Source of the DNA: Deefgea rivuli DSM 18356
GTDB taxonomy: Bacteria > Pseudomonadota > Gammaproteobacteria > Burkholderiales > Chitinibacteraceae
Assembly (NCBI RefSeq): GCF_000620145.1
Contig: NZ_KK211082.1
Location: forward strand, 57,198-121,197
Length of the DNA stretch: 64,000 nucleotides
Reading direction: 5' to 3'
Below are positions 57,549 to 64,000 of the stretch, in pieces. The position numbers and the translations under genes are program-made. The notes under the pieces were generated by a model. It ran no database searches and was not told where the DNA came from. It saw nothing but the letters and a program-made list of their open reading frames with translations. The first letter of the stretch is position 1, and each line of letters starts with the position of its first letter.

Positions 57549-58289
57549 TTAAAACTTAATCTGATACCCCTCACTTGTAGCTGGTACTTGCAATAACAGC
57601 GGTGCGAGTTGTTGGCGGACATTTTCTTCAGGCTTTAAATTAATCGTGCCATGCGCCGCGCCTTGCCACTGCAGCTCACCCTGTCCCGTTACGGCAATTG
57701 CACTTGCTCCGGCTGGCGTGACTTGCCATTTCGTCCCGCCATCGATCACATAAAATTGGACGCGCAGTGCTGTTAAGGGCATCAGCGCCGGAACCAGCTG
57801 GCTAAAAATAGGATCCAGCACCAGCTCGGCACTGTCGCCCACTTGCTTGGACAGCCGTGTACTGCGTAACTGCGCGCGGCCACCCAAACCCCAGTTTGCG
57901 ACTTGTGGTATCGCGCGAAACACGCCTTCTAATGGCACAGTGACATCGACATTTTCCAAAGCGATACCGCGCCAGCCCAAAACTGCACGCGCTTGGCTAG
58001 CCGCTCCCTGCGCCTCACCACGCAACTGCCAAGCAAGCGTGCCAGCCAACACCGCTTTAGCATCAAACTGCCAGTTTAAATTTTGCTGTAATACCACGCC
58101 CTGCCAGCCCACAGCGCTGGCTTTGCCATCCCAAATACTGCCGCTCGCCTGCACCAAACTCACGTCTTTGGGCAAAATCCAATTCAGCGCACTCACTGGC
58201 ATCCTAATCAGCAAGATCAGTACACAAGCAAAGAGCACCGCTGCCCCGATCGCAATCCGGCGTAAAAATGGTTTTTTCATGCTACTCAT
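57549..58289 (-). CDS. gspN: Type II secretion protein GspN
   Basis: 246 residues. N-terminal membrane anchor (about 13-30), then a beta-rich periplasmic part with family-type segments such as MPVSALNWILPKDVSLVQAS and GSIWDGKASAV. GspN is an accessory inner-membrane component present in some type II systems. Starts overlap gspM by 4 bp (58286-58289). Confidence 0.85.
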   Translation of the reverse strand: MSSMKKPFLRRIAIGAAVLFACVLILLIRMPVSALNWILPKDVSLVQASGSIWDGKASAVGWQGVVLQQNLNWQFDAKAVLAGTLAWQLRGEAQGAASQARAVLGWRGIALENVDVTVPLEGVFRAIPQVANWGLGGRAQLRSTRLSKQVGDSAELVLDPIFSQLVPALMPLTALRVQFYVIDGGTKWQVTPAGASAIAVTGQGELQWQGAAHGTINLKPEENVRQQLAPLLLQVPATSEGYQIKF

Positions 58290-58762
58290 GGCCGCTCCAA
58301 AACAAGTAACAAGGCCACCGCTGCTGAATCTTGTTTAATCTGAATACTCGTTACTTTGGCTGCAACTTCGCCGCGCAACGCACTCGCCAGCTGCAAAGCC
58401 TCGCCCACCGACGCATGTGTGCTGCGTAATTCCAGCTGCGTAGGCGAAATGGAGCGCACATCGGCGCTGATTTTCTTGATCGACAAAGCAGCAAAGACCG
58501 CGCTGCGTAAATCGACGTCCTTACCCCGCACGCTTAACACTTCCGGCTTACTGCCACGCATCGCCAGCAAATGCCCTTCCAAACGCGGCACATTCACTGA
58601 AAGTCGCGCAATTTGCGTCGTCAACGGCGCGTAAATCCCAAAATATAAAATCGCGCACAGCACCGCCAACAGCCAAATACTCAGCATCTTGCGCTCACGC
58701 GGATTGCGTTGCTGCCAGTACTCGCGGCCCTGCTGTATCCAAGCTTGCATCTTTACGTTCAT
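58286..58762 (-). CDS. gspM: Type II secretion protein GspM
   Basis: 158 residues. Short cytoplasmic N-terminus (RNPRERKMLSI), one membrane segment (about 28-46) and a small periplasmic ferredoxin-like domain. It pairs with GspL in the platform. Overlaps gspL and gspN by 4 bp each, a translationally coupled gspL-M-N operon. Confidence 0.88.
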   Translation of the reverse strand: MNVKMQAWIQQGREYWQQRNPRERKMLSIWLLAVLCAILYFGIYAPLTTQIARLSVNVPRLEGHLLAMRGSKPEVLSVRGKDVDLRSAVFAALSIKKISADVRSISPTQLELRSTHASVGEALQLASALRGEVAAKVTSIQIKQDSAAVALLLVLERP

Positions 58763-59832
58763 GGCTGCACCTCGATACTCATCCGGCCATCCGCCAATTT
58801 ATTACTTTGCACTTTAACGCCTTGCGCGGTGAGTTTAGCCAGCAGCGCTGCCGCTTTAGCCTCATCCAGCAAAATCTGAACTTTGCCTTCTTTCACGCTG
58901 ATGCTGTCCACACCGGCTTCCAAATCAATTTGCGCGGCCGTTTTATACAATAAATCCAATGCGTCTCCGCCTGAACCGCTCTGTGCTGCACCGGCATTCT
59001 GGCGGCTTTGCCATTGCAAGATTGGATCAACAATCGGCACGCCAGGAAAAATACTGGCAAAGGTTTGGCGAATTTCTTGGCGCAATGCCGATTCTTGATT
59101 AGCCAAGCTACGCCACTGCAACACTAAACTCAGTAAAAATACCGCCAAACAGACAATCAATAGGTATATCGCTCTACGCCAATCTAACCAATTGGTAGCG
59201 AGCAATACCTTCTTAGCTTGGTAAAAAGAAACCGCCTCTTTACTAGGCGCCTGCAATTGCGTGGTCGCCACACTCTGCCAGCTAGACTCAGGATACAGTG
59301 CGAGTAATTCCGTTTCACTCTCCAAGCAACCCCATTCGCTAGCCGTACGAAATAAAATGCCTGAGCTACTAGATGCATAAGTAGATTCACCGGGCAACAG
59401 CGCAAACTCAGGCACCCAGCGCACAAACGCCAAGCCTGATGCAGCAACCCACGCCTGCAATGCCGCCAAGCGCGTTTTTTCCAGCACCCAAACGGTGGTT
59501 TTACCCTCAACGATAGGGCCAGCCAGCCAGTGTAATTCACTCAATTTGCCCAGCACGCGATCTTCCAGCGCCTGCATGAGCAATAACTGCCGCTGCTTGC
59601 TCGATACCACAGGCAAAGCGATGCTGTGCACCGTCAGCCATGCCGCAGGAATCGCCAATTCCAGCACGCGTGCGGCAGGTAAAGCCACATCATGACCATG
59701 CGAAACCAGCGCACCGCTGGCATCAAAACCCAGCCAATCATAAATCTGCGGTTCTGCGCCCGCATTAATCCGAATGACCAAACGATCTAAGTAATCTTGA
59801 TCTAGCCAAATTGGGTCTAGCCTATCCGACAT
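58759..59832 (-). CDS. gspL: Type II secretion protein GspL
   Basis: About 357 residues from ATG 59832, preceded by GAGG with 5 bp spacing; a longer GTG-started frame reaches 59856. Cytoplasmic actin-like domain (about 1-220), one membrane segment (about 228-248, AIYLLIVCLAVFLLSLVLQW) and a periplasmic ferredoxin-like domain. GspL recruits GspE to the membrane. First gene of the gspL-M-N operon, 9-14 kb from the other gsp genes. Confidence 0.9.
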   Translation of the reverse strand: MSDRLDPIWLDQDYLDRLVIRINAGAEPQIYDWLGFDASGALVSHGHDVALPAARVLELAIPAAWLTVHSIALPVVSSKQRQLLLMQALEDRVLGKLSELHWLAGPIVEGKTTVWVLEKTRLAALQAWVAASGLAFVRWVPEFALLPGESTYASSSSGILFRTASEWGCLESETELLALYPESSWQSVATTQLQAPSKEAVSFYQAKKVLLATNWLDWRRAIYLLIVCLAVFLLSLVLQWRSLANQESALRQEIRQTFASIFPGVPIVDPILQWQSRQNAGAAQSGSGGDALDLLYKTAAQIDLEAGVDSISVKEGKVQILLDEAKAAALLAKLTAQGVKVQSNKLADGRMSIEVQP

Positions 59833-60458
59833 GAAAACCTCAAAAAAAGACGACACCCCCAGAGCGCCGCAAGATCTGCAATTGTACTTAACTTTAGTCA
59901 GGCAGCGGCTTTTACTGTACTCAACTCAAGCACAGCCTTCATCAGGCGAAACAATTTGCTGTATTGCCTTTAGCTTGGGCTGAAAATTACGATTTTTATT
60001 TCATTACACCCCCTCAAGGAGGGCAAAGGGTAGGTGATTAAAATGAAAGTTGATTGACAAATTAATGACAATTTAAAGACATAAAAATTAGTGCTATTAA
60101 AACAGTGATTTAAGTACAAGCAGTGATAAACATTGAACAGCTCTCTCAATTATTTTCATCATTTTTTTCAAAATAAATGGGTATAAGGCGATAAGCCTTT
60201 GCTATGAATAGCCCCAAACCAATACGTGCAATAGGTATTTTCAAGCAAGCCAATCGCACGATACTTAAAAAAATCATAGGTAGCACTTTGTTCAGCACAT
60301 CTTGCTGACTCAGCCTCAGTATAAAAACCGATTTTCAGTCACATCAATGACATTATTTTATGTGTGGCCACAAATACAAAATTGTAAAACAGCCGATGCT
60401 TATCTACGTTGAGAGGAGAGCCTTATTTCGCTCTAAAAATAATCAATAAGGCCGACCT
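59833..60458. other. Long AT-rich divergent region upstream of gspL
   Basis: About 625 bp. Left part contains a small GC-rich spot (CCCCCTCAAGGAGGG, 60009-60022) and otherwise A/T-rich DNA; 60168-60338 carries a start-less reading frame (listed separately). No tRNA, repeat or clear operator seen. Confidence 0.5.
60168..60338 (-). pseudogene. Start-less small reading frame, possible gene remnant
   Basis: Reading the minus strand from CTG 60338 to TGA 60170-60168 gives 56 codons with protein-like text: KIGFYTEAESARCAEQSA, then YDFFKYRAIGLLENTYC and TYWFGAIHSKGLSPY. A stop (TGA) directly precedes CTG and no ATG, GTG or TTG lies in frame. The composition, with aromatic and alternating charged residues, looks coding rather than random. 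It may be a small gene with a non-standard start or the decayed 3' end of a gene. Confidence 0.35.
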
Positions 60459-61025
60459 ATGCCTAAAACTGATCCATTCAAGCTATTGCTCATTCTGCTG
60501 CTGTGCTGTGCCACGGAATTAACTCGTGCCGATGAGAATGTAGTTAGCCAAGCATTTGGCGAAAACACGCCCGATTTTTTATCCGGCATGAATACACACA
60601 ACGATTGGCGAACGTGGATTACCACGCCGGTATGGACGCGTCATTACAATCGCGAAATGGCCAATCATGGTGAACTCTCTGAAAATAATCCAGGAATAGG
60701 CCTCGAGCGCAGCAATGGGCGCTGGCATTGGATGCTGGGCGGCTACCGCAATTCAATTCGGCAAACTTCGCTGTATGTGCAACTGGCTTGGACGCCGCTG
60801 CAATGGGAATTTTGTAAAGATGGAAATCTGTCGTTGGGCGCTACAGCGGGTTTACTCACGGGATACCAAACAGAAAAAAATAATTACCCCGTCATTCCCG
60901 CCGCTGGATTGTTGATTTCGCTAGAAACGCCCTATCACTTTGGGGTGAATTTGGTGATTGTGCCGACGATTAAATCCGTTGATTTAGAGGGATTTGTCGC
61001 GGCACAAATCAAAATCAGCTTTTAA
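60459..61025 (+). CDS. Outer-membrane beta-barrel-like protein of unknown function
   Basis: 188 residues. Signal peptide (about 1-24, ending at TRA) then strongly amphipathic beta text: NPGIGLERSNGRWHWMLGGY, RNSIRQTSLYVQLAW, LSLGATAGLLTGYQ, ending in AAQIKISF with terminal Phe as in outer-membrane proteins. Size fits an eight-stranded barrel (PagP/OmpX size); I see no PagP catalytic motif I could confirm. Its end overlaps the MFS gene end by 4 bp. Confidence 0.7.
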   Translation: MPKTDPFKLLLILLLCCATELTRADENVVSQAFGENTPDFLSGMNTHNDWRTWITTPVWTRHYNREMANHGELSENNPGIGLERSNGRWHWMLGGYRNSIRQTSLYVQLAWTPLQWEFCKDGNLSLGATAGLLTGYQTEKNNYPVIPAAGLLISLETPYHFGVNLVIVPTIKSVDLEGFVAAQIKISF

Positions 61026-62221
61026 GAAACAGTCTTAATATGCCGTGCAATCCAAATCGCCGCCAATCCAGCCATGCAGCTGAGCACACCAATCCAGCCG
61101 TAATGATGCAAATGCCCTTGCGCATCTTGCGTCAGCATCAAACCCGCCAATAAAGAAGCTGCACCCGATGCAAAGTTTTGCACCGCTGAATTAAACGCCA
61201 TCAATCGGCCACGCAAATGCGGCTGCGTCGCCGCAGTCACTAACGTTGAAGCGGGAATAAAGCGGCCACTAACAAACACAAAAAACAAAGCCGAGATCGC
61301 CAAATGCCAAGGCAGGCTCAGCATAAAATTTTGCGTAATTAAGATAATCGGCACAAAGCTCGCAATCACCAACCATGCAACGACTTTTTTCGCCGAGTAT
61401 TTATCCGTCAGGCTACCAATCAAAGGGCGGCTAAAAATAGTCGCCGCGCCGCCCACCAAATACACATACATTAAATCACTGACTGGCAAACCCACATTGG
61501 CGACCATCGTGGGCGCAATAAATGGAATCACCATAAAGCCCGACACCATCAGCATCGCCGTCGAACCGACCGCCCACCAATGATTGCGCACCTGCAACAG
61601 CTCGCGGTAGCTATCCACAAAGCTTGCATCGCGGTTCAACGTCGCCAAATGCGCGCGAACTGGCGGAATAAAGCGCACCATCGCCACCGCCACTAAAGCG
61701 CAAATTCCCGTCAATGCGAAAAACGGCATCCGCCAACCACTTTGCGCCGCCAACCATAAACCCAACGGCACACCCGCGACGGCTGAAATCGAGAAACCCA
61801 ACATCACCCAGCTCATCGCCTGACCACGGCGCTCAACTGGAATCAAATCCCCAACAATTGCCAGCGCAATCGAACCAATCACACCACCAAAAATCCCTGC
61901 CAATACACGCGCGGCCAGTAGCGTATAAAAACTATTACTTAAACCACAAGCCAACGTTGCCAACATGAGTCCGGCGTAGCAAAACAGCAAAGCATGGCGA
62001 CGATCAAAGCGATCCGCTTGTGATGAAGCCAACAGCGCCGAACAACCCGCAGCCAATGAATACGAAGAAACTAATAAACCAAAATGGGCGGTATTAATCT
62101 GAAATTCGGCCATTAAATATGATGCCAGCGGCATCATAATCATGAAATCGGCGATGGTGGTGAACATCACCAGCATCAAGGTAATGAGCATGGCGAATTC
62201 TTGGCGGGAGGAGGATGACAT
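61022..62221 (-). CDS. MFS transporter
   Basis: About 399 residues from ATG 62221 with AAGG 7 bp upstream; the longer frame starts with TTG. Twelve membrane segments; motif A-like ADRFDRRHALLFC in the loop between segments 2 and 3, and LAARVLAGIFGGVIGSIAL in segment 4. Resembles drug/metabolite proton antiporters of the DHA1 type. Substrate unknown. Convergent with the beta-barrel gene. Confidence 0.85.
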   Translation of the reverse strand: MSSSSRQEFAMLITLMLVMFTTIADFMIMMPLASYLMAEFQINTAHFGLLVSSYSLAAGCSALLASSQADRFDRRHALLFCYAGLMLATLACGLSNSFYTLLAARVLAGIFGGVIGSIALAIVGDLIPVERRGQAMSWVMLGFSISAVAGVPLGLWLAAQSGWRMPFFALTGICALVAVAMVRFIPPVRAHLATLNRDASFVDSYRELLQVRNHWWAVGSTAMLMVSGFMVIPFIAPTMVANVGLPVSDLMYVYLVGGAATIFSRPLIGSLTDKYSAKKVVAWLVIASFVPIILITQNFMLSLPWHLAISALFFVFVSGRFIPASTLVTAATQPHLRGRLMAFNSAVQNFASGAASLLAGLMLTQDAQGHLHHYGWIGVLSCMAGLAAIWIARHIKTVS

Positions 62222-62288
62222 AGCAAAACCTTGCAAAAGGTAATTCAATAGTCTACCCGAATTGATTCTTATTACAATGTAGAATTAT

Positions 62289-62351
62289 ACAAAATGGGTA
62301 TTGCTGCCTAGGCTTTAATTTATAAAGACTAGACAGCAATACCCATTGTAT
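62289..62351. repeat. Long hairpin (dispersed hairpin family, member E)
   Basis: Left arm AATGGGTATTGCTGCCTAGG onwards (62293-62317) pairs with the right arm up to 62347; only two internal mismatches, both at the CTAG region, loop of about 5 nt. Contains the GGGTAT-N6-CTAG core. Between the MFS start and the permease stop. Confidence 0.7.
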
Positions 62352-62382
62352 TTTCTAACACTCAAACCACGAAGGCACTAAT

Positions 62383-63360
62383 TTAAATCAAAGCACGATA
62401 CAAATTAAATAAGCTCAATACTGAAATCAAAGTGCCGACCAACCACAGCAAAGTGCGCGCATTGAGTTTGTGGCACAGCCATGCAGCGAATGGCGCGGCG
62501 AATAAGCCGCCGACGATCAAGCCCGCCACCAACAGCCAGTGATCCATTTTTGCCCACAGCAAAAACGCCCCGGCGGTCGAAAACGCAATGAAAAACTCAG
62601 CCGCATTGACAGTACCGATGGTTTTGCGCGGATCATTGCCACGCCCGACTAAGGTCGACGTCACCACGGGCCCCCAGCCGCCGCCGCCGACTGCATCGAC
62701 AAAACCACCGAGTAATGCCAACGGCGCGACGTGTTTGATTTCATTTGAATGCGGCTTAGGATGTGTTGCCAGCCACGCTTTGCGCAGAATATATAAACCC
62801 ATCAGCAATAAATAAGCCGCAATAAAAGGCTTGATCAACTTGCCATCAATACTGGTCAGCAAATAGGCACCGACCACGCCCCCCGCCACACCAGGAAACA
62901 CCAAACGCTTAAACAGCGCTTTATCCACGTTGCCAAATTTCAAATGCGACAGGCCAGAAAAACCCGTCGTAAACACTTCGGCCACGTGCACCGCCGCCGA
63001 CGCAGACGCTGGGCTCGCGCCAATGCCAATCAAAAACGTATTCGAGCTAATTCCGTAAGCCATACCTAGCGCGCCATCAATCGCCTGCGCCGTGAACCCT
63101 ACCGCGACGGCCAACCAAAACATTGGCGAGGTCAGTACATAATGCGCACCAGTCAAAATACGCTGTGGCATTGGCTCAGGTAGATTTTGAAAGGCATACG
63201 CAATGATCGTCACCAAGACCAATAGCGCCAAGCCAAGATAGCGTTTGCGTTGCCAAAATTGCCGCTCGCTCCCCACCGCCTCATCGAGCGGAGGAATGCC
63301 TATGGCTTGATGCTCAATATTTTCTTGGGATGAGCTTAAATCGGGATGGCGAATTTTCAT
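62383..63360 (-). CDS. TauE/SafE-family permease
   Basis: About 325 residues from ATG 63360; the longer frame begins with TTG. Two TauE/SafE halves with about eight membrane segments; QAIDGALGMAYGISSNTFL (about 99) and GGFVDAVGGGGWGPVVTSTL (about 222) are the repeated signature. An extra N-terminal part of about 75 residues includes one membrane segment. The family exports sulfite, sulfoacetate or other sulfur-containing anions; no sulfur-metabolism gene is adjacent. Confidence 0.85.
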   Translation of the reverse strand: MKIRHPDLSSSQENIEHQAIGIPPLDEAVGSERQFWQRKRYLGLALLVLVTIIAYAFQNLPEPMPQRILTGAHYVLTSPMFWLAVAVGFTAQAIDGALGMAYGISSNTFLIGIGASPASASAAVHVAEVFTTGFSGLSHLKFGNVDKALFKRLVFPGVAGGVVGAYLLTSIDGKLIKPFIAAYLLLMGLYILRKAWLATHPKPHSNEIKHVAPLALLGGFVDAVGGGGWGPVVTSTLVGRGNDPRKTIGTVNAAEFFIAFSTAGAFLLWAKMDHWLLVAGLIVGGLFAAPFAAWLCHKLNARTLLWLVGTLISVLSLFNLYRALI

Positions 63361-63456
63361 GGCAACAACCAAAAACAAAATTAAGCCCAAAGTGTAAGCG
63401 AAGTTTTAATACCTAAATAGACTAATTTATAAATAACAAATAACCATTAGTTCTAT

Positions 63457-63483
63457 AAAAAAAACCGAGCTAAGCTCGGTTTT
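63457..63483 (-). terminator. Terminator of the alanine-rich repeat gene
   Basis: Stem AAACCGAGC / GCTCGGTTT with 3-base loop; on the minus strand followed by a run of Ts, 20 bp after the stop. Confidence 0.9.
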
Positions 63484-63503
63484 CTATTGATGCCACTCAA
63501 ACC

Positions 63504-64000
63504 TTACGCCTTGGGCGTATCGTCCCCCGAAACCGCCTGCTTCACGCTGGCAATCCCCTGTTCAACACGCTCACCCGCCTTTTCAGCCAATTCACTGGCT
63601 TTCAATGAAGCTTGATCCGCTGCAATCAGCGCTTTATCACCCAGCTCGCTGGCTTTAAAAACTGCCTGATCAGCCGCTTGACCGGCTTTATCGGCCAACT
63701 CTGCCGCTTTTGCTGCCGCCTGATCCGCAACTTCAGCCGCAGTTTGCTTCGTTGCATCCCAAGCTTGATCCGCTGCAATCGTTGCTTTATCGCCCAACTC
63801 ACCCGCTTTTAGCACTGCCTGATCAGCAGCTTGACCTGCTTTATCAGCGAGCTCGGCGGCTTTTAATGCAGCTTGATCAGCCACTGATTCGGCTTTTGCA
63901 GCCACTTCGGCGGCGGTTTGTTTCGTCGCATCCCAAGCCTGATCGGCAGCAATCGCAGCTTTATCACCTAACTCACCCGCCTTAAACGCCACCTGATCGG
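63504..64000 (-). CDS. Alanine-rich coiled repeat protein (5' end beyond window)
   Basis: The visible 165 residues are the C-terminal part; the reading frame continues past the window edge (the GTG near 63992 is an internal Val in a repeat, preceded by Asp-Gln). The sequence is a series of helical repeats built from AELADKAGQAADQAVLK and GDKAxIAADQAWDATKQTAAEV units; one unit of 58 residues recurs as 51 residues with a 7-residue deletion. Highly Ala/Lys/Asp/Glu/Gln-rich, without Cys or Pro until the last residues. Resembles stress-associated hydrophilic helical (LEA- or apolipophorin-like) proteins; function unknown. Confidence 0.75.
   Translation of the reverse strand, partial: DQVAFKAGELGDKAAIAADQAWDATKQTAAEVAAKAESVADQAALKAAELADKAGQAADQAVLKAGELGDKATIAADQAWDATKQTAAEVADQAAAKAAELADKAGQAADQAVFKASELGDKALIAADQASLKASELAEKAGERVEQGIASVKQAVSGDDTPKA

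Overview
The window looks like a chromosomal segment of a betaproteobacterium of the Neisseriales, most likely close to the chitin-degrading Chitinibacteraceae (Chitinibacter/Deefgea-like). This is an inference from the gene content: the conserved block tig-clpP-clpX-lon-hupB-(tRNA-Asp)-ppiD, a paired heme/ferroxidase bacterioferritin, a secreted chitin-active AA10 monooxygenase with two chitin-binding modules, and a full set of type II secretion structural genes. No rRNA, CRISPR array, integrase, transposase or prophage gene was seen.

Layout. 1-320: tRNA-Val(UAC) and tRNA-Asp(GUC). 424-6578: a membrane PAS protein without output domain, hrpA and a mercaptopyruvate-type sulfurtransferase. 6931-8592: the chitin monooxygenase. 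8691-18426: HisN-like phosphatase, two bacterioferritin genes, a YdcF/ElyC-like protein, VOC protein, cheR, ubiD, hexose-6-phosphate mutarotase, MaoC hydratase, alpha/beta hydrolase, a small membrane protein, an enoyl-CoA hydratase and a 59-residue small gene. 18578-27171: the proteostasis block ppiD, tRNA-Asp, hupB, lon, clpX, clpP, tig. 27538-36828: tRNA-Leu, glnB, priA, hemE-Nudix-SbmA-like ABC operon, a small periplasmic protein, glnS and a cupin. 36935-45451: uraA and upp (uracil salvage), then a lipoprotein CpdB-type nucleotidase preceded by a Pho-box-like array, a Sel1 protein and a large lipoprotein. 45548-59832: type II secretion in three blocks (gspF-G-H-I-J-K minus; gspC-D-E plus; gspL-M-N minus), with a LapA-like protein, a SHOCT protein and an erythromycin-esterase-like lipoprotein between the last two blocks. 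60168-64000: a start-less small reading frame, an outer-membrane-like protein, an MFS transporter, a TauE/SafE permease and the 3' part of an alanine-rich repeat protein.

How it fits together. The chitin monooxygenase carries a Sec signal peptide and is the kind of substrate exported by type II secretion, whose parts lie 40 kb away. GspN, L and M complete the inner-membrane platform; no prepilin peptidase (GspO) gene is in the window. The cpdB-like gene, upp and uraA form a nucleotide/uracil salvage neighbourhood.

The most unusual signals are non-coding. (1) A family of roughly 85-122 bp structured repeats fills the spaces on both sides of gspG and lies beside gspF/gspC; the stems change sequence between copies but remain complementary. 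(2) Five long hairpins at gene 3' ends, three of them sharing a GGGTAT-N6-CTAG core. (3) Three perfect TTATNCACA DnaA-box matches in the AT-rich gap upstream of priA. (4) Decayed tandem copies of the tRNA-Asp 5' part upstream of tRNA-Asp. Coordinates of start codons were chosen from ribosome binding sites and family N-termini where the longest frame began with TTG or GTG.
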